A stretch of 64,000 nucleotides of DNA from Comamonas testosteroni ATCC 11996 (GTDB lineage: Bacteria; Pseudomonadota; Gammaproteobacteria; Burkholderiales; Burkholderiaceae_C): assembly GCF_000241525.1 (NCBI RefSeq), contig NZ_AHIL01000033.1, forward strand, positions 62,001 through 126,000, read 5' to 3'. Under the pieces are notes generated by a model. It ran no database searches. It was not told the DNA's origin and worked only from the letters and a program-made list of their open reading frames with translations. Positions within the stretch are counted from its first letter, which is position 1; each line of letters opens with the position of its first letter. Of this stretch, positions 43,307-51,765 are shown piece after piece. Made by a program: the position numbers and the translations under genes.

Positions 43307-44068
43307 TCAGAAGCACAGGTAGGCCCCCAGGGCCAGCAGACTGAGCATCAGCAGCTTCCGGAAAAGCTCGGGCGAGAGCTTTTCGCGCAGCAGCTCGCCC
43401 CAGTGCATGCCGGCCAGCGCCGGAATCAGCATCAGCGCCGAAGCCAGCAGTCCCAGCCCCATCTCCTGCGCCTGCGCGCCCAGGCCTTGGCCCTGCCAGA
43501 GCAAGCCGGCCCCCAGGGCCAGCGTGGAAGTGGTAAAGCACAGACCCATGGCCTGCATGAGTGCGGGACGGGACAGGCCCAGCGACTGCAAAAAGGCCAC
43601 GGCCGGCACGACAAAGACACCAGTCACCGCAGTGATGGCGCCCGTCAGCAGGCCGCATGCCGCCCCCAGCCAGGCCTGGTGCGGTGCCGGCGTCTGCCAG
43701 CGCAGGCCCGACAGCCCCCACAGGGCGTATATCACCAGCGCCAGGCCCAAGGCCGGCCTGGCGGCAGGCAGGCTGCCGACTCCGCCCCAGAGGGCCACAC
43801 CACCCAGCGTGCCCAGCACGATGCCCAGCTGCATCCAGCCAAGACGCTGCAGCAAGGGCTGCAAACCCGCCACTGGCCGCATCTGCACCAGATTCGTCAC
43901 CAGCGAGGGCAAAAGCAGCAGGGCCGCCGCCTGCGCGGGCGGCATGAACACCGCCAGCAAGGCCATGGAAACCGTGGGCAGGCCCAGACCCACCACGCCT
44001 TTGACACAGCCCGCCAGTCCAAACACGGCAATGGCTGCCGCAGCCATCCAGCCTTCATTCCACATCAT
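43307..44068 (-). CDS. TauE/SafE-family membrane permease
   Basis: A 253-residue inner-membrane protein with about eight hydrophobic segments. The first half repeats motifs seen in the second (GCVKGVVGLGLPTVSMALL near the start, CGLLTGAITAVTGVFVVPAV midway), the usual duplicated TauE/SafE fold. These transporters move sulfite, sulfoacetate or other small anions; the substrate is unknown. Divergent from a LysR gene 142 bp away, which probably regulates it. Confidence 0.85.
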   Translation of the reverse strand: MMWNEGWMAAAAIAVFGLAGCVKGVVGLGLPTVSMALLAVFMPPAQAAALLLLPSLVTNLVQMRPVAGLQPLLQRLGWMQLGIVLGTLGGVALWGGVGSLPAARPALGLALVIYALWGLSGLRWQTPAPHQAWLGAACGLLTGAITAVTGVFVVPAVAFLQSLGLSRPALMQAMGLCFTTSTLALGAGLLWQGQGLGAQAQEMGLGLLASALMLIPALAGMHWGELLREKLSPELFRKLLMLSLLALGAYLCF

Positions 44069-44210
44069 CTATCCTTCGTATTGTCCGAACCATCAAACAT
44101 CGGCAAGAATCATTGCTCTCTTGCCTAGCATTGATAATCCAGCGATGAAAGATGCTTGACCAGCGGGATTTACCAAAACCAGACTTCGTAAAAACCTTAG
44201 GCTTGAACCC

Positions 44211-45116
44211 ATGCGCTTTGACCTGACCGACCTCCAGCTGTTTGTGCACATCCTCGACAGCGGCACGCTGACGGCAGCGGCACAGCTCAGCCATCTCACG
44301 CTGGCCTCGGCCAGCGAGCGCGTGCGCGGCATGGAGCAGCTTCTGGGCACGGCACTGCTCATTCGCAAGGCACGCGGCGTGCAGCCCACGGCTGCGGGCC
44401 ACACCCTGGGCCAGCATGCGCGCCAGGTGCTCAGCCAGATGCAGCTCCTGCGCGGAGCCATGGGCGAGTTCGGCGCCGGCCTGGCCGGGCAGATCCGGCT
44501 GCGCGGCAATACCTCGGCCGTGCGCGAGCACCTGCCGCTGGCCGTCAGCGGCTTTCTGCGCCAGCACCCGCAGATTGCGTTGGAGCTTCAGGAATGTCCC
44601 AGCAGCGAAGTGCTGGCCGGACTGCGCCAGGGCCTGTGCGATATCGGCGTGGCCGCCTGGGATGCCGAAGACGCGGCGGCGCTGGCAGGCCCGCACTGCC
44701 AGCCCTGGAGACAGGACCCGCTGGCCGCCGCCTTGCCGCTGGGCCATGCGCTGGCCGGACGCTCGCAACTGAAACTGGCCGAGCTACTGCACGAGAACTG
44801 GGTCGGCCTGCCACGCGAATCCGCCCTGCAGCAGCTGCTGCAGAAACAGGCCTTGCAGATCAATGACCGGCTTCTGCGCATCCAGGTCCAGCTGCAGCAT
44901 TTCGAGGGACTGTGCCAGCTCGTGGGCCAGGGCGTGGGCATTGCCGTGCTGCCGCTGGCCGCCGTGCAGCGCCACGGCGCCGCCACCGGCGTGGTGGCCG
45001 TGCCGCTGTCCGACGCCTGGGCGCAGCGCCAGCTGCTGCTGTGCACGCCCGCCGCGACGGCCTCCCTGTCATTGCCTGCGCGGCAGTTGCACACGCAACT
45101 GCTACAGACCGCGTAG
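44211..45116 (+). CDS. LysR-family transcriptional regulator
   Basis: A 301-residue regulator with an N-terminal winged helix-turn-helix (about 3-60; LTDLQLFVHILDSGTLTAAA start) and an effector domain. It is divergent from the TauE/SafE gene, a classic LysR arrangement. The shared 142-bp region would hold its operator. Effector not known. Confidence 0.85.
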   Translation: MRFDLTDLQLFVHILDSGTLTAAAQLSHLTLASASERVRGMEQLLGTALLIRKARGVQPTAAGHTLGQHARQVLSQMQLLRGAMGEFGAGLAGQIRLRGNTSAVREHLPLAVSGFLRQHPQIALELQECPSSEVLAGLRQGLCDIGVAAWDAEDAAALAGPHCQPWRQDPLAAALPLGHALAGRSQLKLAELLHENWVGLPRESALQQLLQKQALQINDRLLRIQVQLQHFEGLCQLVGQGVGIAVLPLAAVQRHGAATGVVAVPLSDAWAQRQLLLCTPAATASLSLPARQLHTQLLQTA

Positions 45117-45164
45117 CCTTAGCAAGCCACGGTGAAAAGCGCTATGCGGGACAATAGCGCCATC

Positions 45165-46532
45165 ATGACCCTCAAAGCCCCCGAACTGCTGCTGCCTGCC
45201 GGCTCGCTCGACAAGATGCGCGCCGCCTACGACTTTGGTGCCGACGCCGTCTACGCCGGCCAGCCGCGCTACAGCTTGCGCGCGCGCAACAACGAATTCC
45301 GCCTGGAGCAGATCGGCCAGGGCATTGCCGAGGCGCATGCACGCGGCAAGAAGTTCTTCCTGACCAGCAATCTGATTGCGCACAACGACAAGGTGCGCAC
45401 CTATATCCGCGATATCGAGCCCATCATCGCCATGAAGCCCGACGCCATGATCATGGCCGACCCCGGGCTCATCATGATGGTCAAGGAAAAATGGCCCGAG
45501 CAGGAAATTCACCTGTCCGTACAGGCCAACACCACCAACCACGCCACCGTGAAGTTCTGGCAGAAGATGGGCGTCTCCCGCATCATCCTGTCGCGCGAGC
45601 TGAGCCTGGACGAGATCGAGAAGATCCGCCAGGAATGCCCCGACATGGAGCTGGAAGTGTTTGTGCACGGCGCGCTGTGCATCGCCTACTCGGGCCGCTG
45701 TCTGCTGTCGGGCTACTTCAACCGCCGCGACCCCAACCAGGGCACCTGCACCAACGCCTGCCGCTGGGACTACAAGACGCATGACGCGGCCGTGGACCCC
45801 AACACCGGCGAGGCCCTGGGCCAGACCATGGAAAACGGCTTCAACTTCGAAGAAGCCAAGAACGATCTGGACAACCAGTTCACCAGTACCTGCGGCGACC
45901 AGCAGCGCCACCCCAAGGCCGATGCCATCTATCTGCTCGAGGAAAAGGGCCGCCCCGGCGAGATGATGCCCATCATGGAAGATGAGCACGGCACCTACAT
46001 CATGAACTCCAAGGACCTGCGCGCCGTGGAGCATGTGGAGCGCCTGACCAGGATCGGCGTGGACTCGCTCAAGATCGAAGGCCGCACCAAGAGCCTGTAC
46101 TACGTGGCCCGCACGGCCCAGACCTACCGCCGCGCCATCGACGACGCCGTGGCCGGACGCCCGTTCAACCCGCATCTGATCACCGAGCTCGAAGGCCTGG
46201 CCAACCGCGGCTATACCGGCGGCCTGCTGGAGCGCCGCCCTGCCAACGACTACCAGAACTACGAAACCGGCCACAGCGTGCTGCAGCGCAGCCACTTCGT
46301 GGGCGCGGTGCGCGGCTGGGCCGACGGCATGGCCGAGATTGAAACCATGAACCGTTTCGCCGTGGGCGACACCATCGAAGTGATTCATCCCCAGGGCAAC
46401 CGACAGGTCAAGCTGGAGAAAATGTTCAACCTCGAAGGCCAGCCCGTGGAAGTCGCACAAGGCAACCCCGTGCGCGTGCGCATTCCGCTGGAAGGCCCTG
46501 TGGAAGGTGCGCTGATTTCGCGTCTGCTGTAA
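45165..46532 (+). CDS. trhP: tRNA hydroxylation protein TrhP/YegQ (peptidase U32 family)
   Basis: A 455-residue protein of the U32 family. It contributes to 5-hydroxyuridine formation at tRNA wobble position 34. The diagnostic motif is EVFVHGALCIAYSGRCLLSG, with further cysteines in GTCTNACRW; together they likely hold an iron-sulfur cluster. The N-terminus LLLPAGSLDKMRAAYDFGAD is typical. I chose the ATG at 45165, just before APELLLPAGS; an upstream ATG at 45132 adds eleven residues. Terminator follows. Confidence 0.9.
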   Translation: MTLKAPELLLPAGSLDKMRAAYDFGADAVYAGQPRYSLRARNNEFRLEQIGQGIAEAHARGKKFFLTSNLIAHNDKVRTYIRDIEPIIAMKPDAMIMADPGLIMMVKEKWPEQEIHLSVQANTTNHATVKFWQKMGVSRIILSRELSLDEIEKIRQECPDMELEVFVHGALCIAYSGRCLLSGYFNRRDPNQGTCTNACRWDYKTHDAAVDPNTGEALGQTMENGFNFEEAKNDLDNQFTSTCGDQQRHPKADAIYLLEEKGRPGEMMPIMEDEHGTYIMNSKDLRAVEHVERLTRIGVDSLKIEGRTKSLYYVARTAQTYRRAIDDAVAGRPFNPHLITELEGLANRGYTGGLLERRPANDYQNYETGHSVLQRSHFVGAVRGWADGMAEIETMNRFAVGDTIEVIHPQGNRQVKLEKMFNLEGQPVEVAQGNPVRVRIPLEGPVEGALISRLL

Positions 46533-46553
46533 GCTCAAGCAGCTTTGCATTTC

Positions 46554-46583
46554 CAACGCCCCATACACTGGGGCGTTGCTCTT
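46554..46583 (+). terminator. Intrinsic terminator of trhP
   Basis: Perfect 10-bp stem CAACGCCCCA / TGGGGCGTTG with a 5-nt loop, followed by CTCTTTTA. Confidence 0.85.
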
Positions 46584-46687
46584 TTATCTATAGCTACTTT
46601 CGCTCTCCCTCTCTTGAATTCACATTGATTTCATGCTGAAAACGAATACCAACAAGCGCAAGTAGCTCCTCAATTTAAAGAACACAC

Positions 46688-47548
46688 ATGGAACTGAAGA
46701 TTGACGAAGGCCTGAAGGCCTATATCGACCCTCTGACCCCGGACGAGCACGAATCGCTGGAGCGCAGCATCCTCGCCGAAGGCTGCCGCGACTCCCTGGT
46801 GGTCTGGGGCGATCTGCTCATCGACGGCCACAACCGCTACGGCATCTGCCAGAAGCACGGCCTGCCCTTCAACACCGTGCAGGCCACGCAGTTCAAGAAC
46901 ATGGACGACGTGCATCTGTGGATGATCGACCAGCATCTGGGCCGCCGCTCGGTCTCCGACTTCCAGCGCGGCGTGCTGGCGCTGCGCAAGCGCGAGATCA
47001 TTGCCGAGCGACGCGCTGCGGCAGCCGCTGCCGTGAACGCCGCCAAGGCCGCACAGCCGGCCAGCGAGGAAGCCCCCTGGGAAGGCGAGACCGACCCCGT
47101 GGTGGCCCAGGCTCTGGCCAGCGTGGCCAAGGTGCCCGACGAAGCGCTGGACACGCGTGAAGCCCTGGCCCGCGCCGCCCGCCTGTCGGCCGGCCAGGTC
47201 AAGATGATCGAGACCATCCAGGAAAAGGCAGCGCCCGAAGTCGTGGCCGCGGTCAAAGCTGGTGAGCTCTCGCTCAATGCCGCAGCAGTGGTCGCCACCC
47301 TGCCCGAGGAAGAGCAGCAGGCCGTGGCCGCCGAAGGCGCCGACGCGCTCAAGCAGGCCGCCAAGCGCGTGCGCGATGCCAAGAAAAAGCCCAAGGCCGC
47401 CAAGCCCGAAGCCGAAGAATCGGCAGAGGCCGCGCCAGCCGCCAGCCCCGAAGAGCTGCAGGCCCGCGTCACCGAGCTTGAGGCCGAGAACGAGCGCCTG
47501 CGCCTGCAGGTCAAGACCTTGCAGGACCTGCTGGCAGAACAGGGTTAA
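46688..47548 (+). CDS. Orphan ParB/Spo0J-like protein with C-terminal coiled coil
   Basis: A 286-residue protein. The N-terminus matches a ParB-like nuclease/CTPase-fold domain (LERSILAEGCRDSLVVWGD, IDGHNRYGIC). A helical region follows with helix-turn-helix-like spacing (RLSAGQVKMIETIQEKA). Then comes a long Ala/Glu/Lys-rich stretch and a leucine-zipper end (TELEAENERLRLQVKTLQDL). No parA is nearby and the organisation differs from chromosomal ParB, so this is more likely a plasmid- or phage-type DNA-binding protein or a nucleoid-associated regulator. Own terminator downstream. Confidence 0.7.
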   Translation: MELKIDEGLKAYIDPLTPDEHESLERSILAEGCRDSLVVWGDLLIDGHNRYGICQKHGLPFNTVQATQFKNMDDVHLWMIDQHLGRRSVSDFQRGVLALRKREIIAERRAAAAAAVNAAKAAQPASEEAPWEGETDPVVAQALASVAKVPDEALDTREALARAARLSAGQVKMIETIQEKAAPEVVAAVKAGELSLNAAAVVATLPEEEQQAVAAEGADALKQAAKRVRDAKKKPKAAKPEAEESAEAAPAASPEELQARVTELEAENERLRLQVKTLQDLLAEQG

Positions 47549-47580
47549 GTAGCCCTCTCGCCCGGCTCCCACATGCAGCT

Positions 47581-47622
47581 TCCCCGGACGGCCAGATTGC
47601 CGGACGGGGAGGCTGTTTTTTT
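47581..47622 (+). terminator. Intrinsic terminator of the ParB-like gene
   Basis: Stem TCCCCGGACGGC / GCCGGACGGGGA with two internal mismatches, followed by GGCTG and T7. Confidence 0.75.
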
Positions 47623-47649
47623 GTGTCTCAACATAACCACACACAGCCA

Positions 47650-47668
47650 AATGACAGCCATTCTCATT
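47650..47668. promoter_or_regulatory. Possible Fur box upstream of TonB-dependent receptor
   Basis: AATGACAGCCATTCTCATT contains one half that fits the Fur consensus well (ATTCTCATT, i.e. AATGAGAAT on the other strand) and a weaker second half. It lies about 140 bp upstream of the chosen receptor start and 62 bp before the earliest in-frame ATG. Iron control of the receptor would be expected. Confidence 0.45.
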
Positions 47669-47804
47669 AATATTCGCGCCTGCCAATAAACGCCACATAG
47701 ACCCCTCCGGCCCCGACTGAAGACAAGAGATGCCGCCAGCGCAAGGCTGGGGCAGCGCGCTGTTCATGCCAGCCAGGTGCTGTGTGCCTTCCTCTACAAC
47801 ACCT

Positions 47805-50027
47805 ATGGCTAACCTCCATCTTTCCGACTCCCCCGCTTTTCGCCTGAGCAGCGCCGCCGCTGCCGTTGCCGCAGCCCTTGGCGTGCTCGCCAGCCCCGTT
47901 CATGCACAAACGGCCAGCGCCACCGCCGCCGCTGCCGAAGCGGCCCTGGACTCGGTCACCGTCACCGGCAACTGGCTGGATGGCGATATGTCCAGTGCCG
48001 AGAAGGTTCTGGAGCATCCAGGTGCCCGCACCATCGTCGAGCGCGAGCGCATTCAGGAAAGCGGCGCGGCCACCTTGCGCGAAGCGCTGCGCCTGGTGCC
48101 CGGTGTGCAGGTTCAGGACAGCAACGGCACGGGCGGCAGCGATATCTCTCTGAACCTGAGCGTGCGCGGGCTGACCGCGCGCCTGTCGCCACGCTCCTAT
48201 GTGCTGCAGGACGGCGTGCCCGTCTCCTACGCTCCCTACGGTCAGCCTCAGCTATCGCTGGCGCCCGTGGCGCTGGGCAATCTGGACTCCATCGACGTGG
48301 TGCGCGGCGCGGGCTCGGTGCGCTACGGCCCGCAGAATGTGGGCGGCATCATCAACTTCACGACGCGTGCCATTCCCAAGACCTTTGCAGCCGAAGCCTC
48401 CATCGGCACCGAGATCTACAGCCACGGCGGCAATGTGAAGACCACGCCCAGCTTCTTTGTGGGCGGCACCAACGAGTCGGGCCTGGGCCTGGCCGTGCTG
48501 TATTCGGGCACGCACGGCAAGGGCTGGCGCAGCAGCAACGACAAGACCGACATCGACGATCTGCTGGTCAAGGGCAGCTACAAGCTCAGCAACAACAGCA
48601 GTATTTCCGCTTCGCTGCACCACTTCGAGGGCAAGGGCCAGATGCCCGGCGGCCTGACCACGGCCCAGTACGCAGCCGACCCGTTCCAGAGCACGCGCAA
48701 CTATGACCAGTTCACGGGCCGCCGCACCGACGGCTCGCTCAAGTACAGCTACAAGGACGGTCGCAACAACTTCGAAGTGCTCAGCTACTACGTGGACTCC
48801 TTCCGCGGCAGCTATATCGAACGCGACGCCACCGGCGCCAATGCCGGCAAGCGCAGCCTCACGGCCGCACCGCGCGACTACAGCTACTACGGCGTGGAGC
48901 CGCGCTACTCGCGCATTTTCGAGACCGGCTCCGTGGTGCAGGAAGTCAGCGTTGGCTATCGCTACCTGAAGGAAAAGAGCTCCGAAACGGCGCTGGCCAC
49001 TTCCGGCTTCTATGTGCCCGGCAAGGTCGATGCCATGGCCCTGCCGCTGAACACCACCCAGACCAGCCAGGGCGGCACCACGGCCAATGCCTTCTATATC
49101 GACAACCGCATCGATGTGGGCAACTGGACCATCACGCCCGGCGTGCGCTACGAGCGCATCCGCTCCTTCAACAATGTGGTGGACTACAAGGGCGCGACCG
49201 CAGCGGCCATCTACCCGACGGCGGCCGCCAACGAACTACTGCCCACGCTGTCGGTGCTCTACCGCGTCGACAGCCACTGGTCGGTGTTCGCCAATGCCGG
49301 CAAGTCCTTCGGGCCCCAGCAGTACGCACAGCTGGCCCAGTCGTCCAACAACCAGCTCTATCCCGAATCGGCCAAGACCTATGAACTGGGCACGCACTAC
49401 AAGAGCGATACCTGGAATGGCGAGCTGACGCTGTTCAACATCGACTTCAACAAGGAGCTGTTCCTGGATCGCCCGGGCGACGGCACCGGCAACGGCATCT
49501 GGACCGATCTGGGTGCCACGCGCCACCGTGGTCTGGAATCGGCGCTGCGCTATGACTTCGGCAAGAACTACCCGGCACTCAAGGGCCTGTCGCTGGGCAT
49601 GAGCTATACCTTCACCCAGGCCACCAGCCAGGCTGGCCCCTTCGCAGGCCGCGACCTGCCGCTTTATTCGCGCCACACGGCCGGCCTGTCGGCACGTTAC
49701 GCGATGGAGCGCTGGACCTTCAATGCCGATCTGAACGCCCAGTCCAAGCAGCGCTCGCCCGGCACGCCCGGCACCAGCGCCAAGCCCAATCCCTACATCA
49801 CGCAGGAAGACGCCAACGGCAATCTGGGTGATATCCCCGGCTTTGCCATTCTGGGCCTGCGCACCAGCTACCAGGCGGGCAAGGAGCTGAACAATCTGCG
49901 CCTGACCGTGGGCATGAAGAACGTTTTTGACCGCCGCTATTTCACCCGCTCCACCGACAACAACGGCGGCGGCAAATACGTTGGCATGCCACGCACCCTG
50001 TACGTTCAGGCCACCCTGCCGTTCTAA
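47805..50027 (+). CDS. TonB-dependent outer-membrane receptor (siderophore/ferric-citrate type)
   Basis: A 740-residue outer-membrane beta barrel. Signal peptide ends near SPVHAQT, followed by a probable TonB box (DSVTVTGN). The plug domain follows with REALRLVPGVQVQ and IDVVRGAGSVRYGPQNVGGIIN. Many alternating beta strands complete the barrel, which ends in phenylalanine as barrel-insertion signals require. The overall pattern resembles FecA-like and siderophore receptors. I chose the ATG at 47805 for a compact signal peptide; starts at 47730 or 47766 are possible. Followed by a PepSY protein; ligand unknown. Confidence 0.85.
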   Translation: MANLHLSDSPAFRLSSAAAAVAAALGVLASPVHAQTASATAAAAEAALDSVTVTGNWLDGDMSSAEKVLEHPGARTIVERERIQESGAATLREALRLVPGVQVQDSNGTGGSDISLNLSVRGLTARLSPRSYVLQDGVPVSYAPYGQPQLSLAPVALGNLDSIDVVRGAGSVRYGPQNVGGIINFTTRAIPKTFAAEASIGTEIYSHGGNVKTTPSFFVGGTNESGLGLAVLYSGTHGKGWRSSNDKTDIDDLLVKGSYKLSNNSSISASLHHFEGKGQMPGGLTTAQYAADPFQSTRNYDQFTGRRTDGSLKYSYKDGRNNFEVLSYYVDSFRGSYIERDATGANAGKRSLTAAPRDYSYYGVEPRYSRIFETGSVVQEVSVGYRYLKEKSSETALATSGFYVPGKVDAMALPLNTTQTSQGGTTANAFYIDNRIDVGNWTITPGVRYERIRSFNNVVDYKGATAAAIYPTAAANELLPTLSVLYRVDSHWSVFANAGKSFGPQQYAQLAQSSNNQLYPESAKTYELGTHYKSDTWNGELTLFNIDFNKELFLDRPGDGTGNGIWTDLGATRHRGLESALRYDFGKNYPALKGLSLGMSYTFTQATSQAGPFAGRDLPLYSRHTAGLSARYAMERWTFNADLNAQSKQRSPGTPGTSAKPNPYITQEDANGNLGDIPGFAILGLRTSYQAGKELNNLRLTVGMKNVFDRRYFTRSTDNNGGGKYVGMPRTLYVQATLPF

Positions 50028-50089
50028 GCGGCGGCCCCGCGAGTCCACCCTCAAGGCCGGTCTCGTGGGGCATCACACCATCACGCGCA

Positions 50090-51196
50090 ATGACTTCGCT
50101 CCGTTCTCTGTGGCTGCGGCTGCATCGCTGGTTTGCCCTGGGCCTGGGCTGGATCCTGATTCTGGCCGGGCTCACCGGCACCCTGCTCATCATCGGCCAG
50201 CCGCTGGACCGCATGGCACACCCCGAGCTGTTCCAGGCCCGTACGACGCATGCGCAGCAGGCCGCAGCGCTGACGCCGATACTGGCAAGAGCCCATGAGG
50301 AGTTCGGCAGCAAAGCCACTTTGCGCTTCCGACTGCCTCAGGAGAGGCTCGACAGCCTGTGGCTGCGCGTTCAGGCGGCCAACTGGCGCGGCACCATTTA
50401 CCTGGACCCCGTCACCGGACAGGAGCAGGGCCGGCGCGGCGAGACCGAGGGCTTTGTCAACACGCTGTTCAAGCTGCACAGCACCTTGCTGCTCGACGCC
50501 AATGGCAAGGCCATACTGGCCTGGACCACGCTGGCCTATGTGCTGCTGCTGCTGACGGGCGTCATTCTCTGGTGGCCCAAGCGCTGGCCAGGCAACTGGC
50601 GCATAGAACTCAACAAAAGCCTGGTGCGCGCCCTGTTCGACATGCACCGCATCGGCGGCGTGATCATGGGCCTGCTGATCGCGGTGTCGGTCGTCACCGG
50701 TGCCTATATGGCTTGGCGACCGCTGGGCGACTGGCTCAATGTGCTCAGCAACAGCACGGCAATCAAGCCGCCCAAGCTGCCCGCACTGGCAGAGGAAGGC
50801 ACCCTGCCCGCCAATGTGGACGCCATGCTGGCCTCGGCCCGTGCGGCCATGCCCGATGCCCAGGCCAGCTTCGTGCAGCTGCCGCCCAATGCCAAACAGG
50901 CCGTGCGCATCCGATTTCGCGCCCCCGGCGAGCCGCACCCCAACGGCATCAGCTCGGTATGGCTGGACCCGCGCAACGGTGCCGTGCTGGACGTCAGGCG
51001 CTGGAATGAACTCGACACCGGCGCTGCGGCAGTGGCCGTGGCCTATCCGCTGCACACGGGAGAGCTGGGGGGCGTGCTGATGGAAATCCTGGCCGGCCTC
51101 AACGGTCTGGTGCTGGGCGGCTTGGGAATCAGCGGAATCTGGCTCTGGTGGCACCGCCGCAAGGCCAGAAAGCTTGCGGCCCAGAGAAAGCCCTGA
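50090..51196 (+). CDS. PepSY-associated membrane protein (PiuB-like)
   Basis: A 368-residue inner-membrane protein with a PepSY-TM arrangement. The N-terminal helix (LWLRLHRWFALGLGWILIL) is followed by a periplasmic domain, two or three central segments around HSTLLLDANGKAILAW and VLLLLTGVILWWPKRW, and a C-terminal segment. HR...H patterns in these helices resemble the heme-binding or ferric-reductase-like partners of siderophore receptors. It lies 62 bp after the receptor gene, very likely one transcript, and should help release iron in the periplasm. Confidence 0.85.
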   Translation: MTSLRSLWLRLHRWFALGLGWILILAGLTGTLLIIGQPLDRMAHPELFQARTTHAQQAAALTPILARAHEEFGSKATLRFRLPQERLDSLWLRVQAANWRGTIYLDPVTGQEQGRRGETEGFVNTLFKLHSTLLLDANGKAILAWTTLAYVLLLLTGVILWWPKRWPGNWRIELNKSLVRALFDMHRIGGVIMGLLIAVSVVTGAYMAWRPLGDWLNVLSNSTAIKPPKLPALAEEGTLPANVDAMLASARAAMPDAQASFVQLPPNAKQAVRIRFRAPGEPHPNGISSVWLDPRNGAVLDVRRWNELDTGAAAVAVAYPLHTGELGGVLMEILAGLNGLVLGGLGISGIWLWWHRRKARKLAAQRKP

Positions 51197-51302
51197 GGGA
51201 TCCGCGCTCGGATGCCCCTGTTCAGGGTCGGGTCTGCTTGCATCACAGCCTCTGCGGCCTCAGCATCTGGACTTCCACCGATGAGCAGACAAGGAGCTGA
51301 AG

Positions 51303-51692
51303 ATGGCTATGAATCCCGTTGGCTGGTTCGAGATCTACGTGCAGGACATGTCGCGCGCCAGAAGCTTCTACGAATCCGTTCTGGGCTGTCAGCTGCAAGC
51401 GCTGGCCATGCCGGAAGGCGGCGAGCACCCCGATATGGAAATGTGGACATTTCCCGGACAGCCAGATAATGCCGGCGCCACCGGGGCGCTGGTCCGCATG
51501 CCCGAATGCCCCTCTGGCGGCGGCGGCACGCTGGTCTATTTCGTCTGTGAAGACTGCGCCGAGCAGGCCGCGCGCGTTGCACGCAACGGCGGCAGCCTGC
51601 ACCGCGACAAAGTCTCCATAGGCCCTTATGGCTTTATTGCCCTGGCCATCGACACCGAAGGCAATATGTTTGGCCTGCACTCGATGAAATAG
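51303..51692 (+). CDS. VOC-family (glyoxalase/bleomycin-resistance fold) protein
   Basis: A 129-residue single-domain protein with the paired beta-alpha-beta-beta-beta motifs of the vicinal oxygen chelate superfamily (FEIYVQDMSRARSFYESVLG at the start, LAIDTEGNMFGLHSM at the end). Possible metal ligands include His and Glu residues in both halves. Substrate unknown; isolated gene with a good AAGGAG site 6 nt before the ATG. Confidence 0.85.
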   Translation: MAMNPVGWFEIYVQDMSRARSFYESVLGCQLQALAMPEGGEHPDMEMWTFPGQPDNAGATGALVRMPECPSGGGGTLVYFVCEDCAEQAARVARNGGSLHRDKVSIGPYGFIALAIDTEGNMFGLHSMK

Positions 51693-51710
51693 AGCTCGCA
51701 CCGGTCCACG

Positions 51711-51746
51711 AAAAAGGCCTGCCTCCAAGGAAAGCAGGCCTTTTTT
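51711..51746. terminator. Bidirectional intrinsic terminator
   Basis: AAAAAGGCCTGC / GCAGGCCTTTTTT, with an 11-nt loop, between the convergent VOC gene and acnA. Confidence 0.9.
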
Positions 51747-51765
51747 ACGTGGCTAGCGGGTGCAA

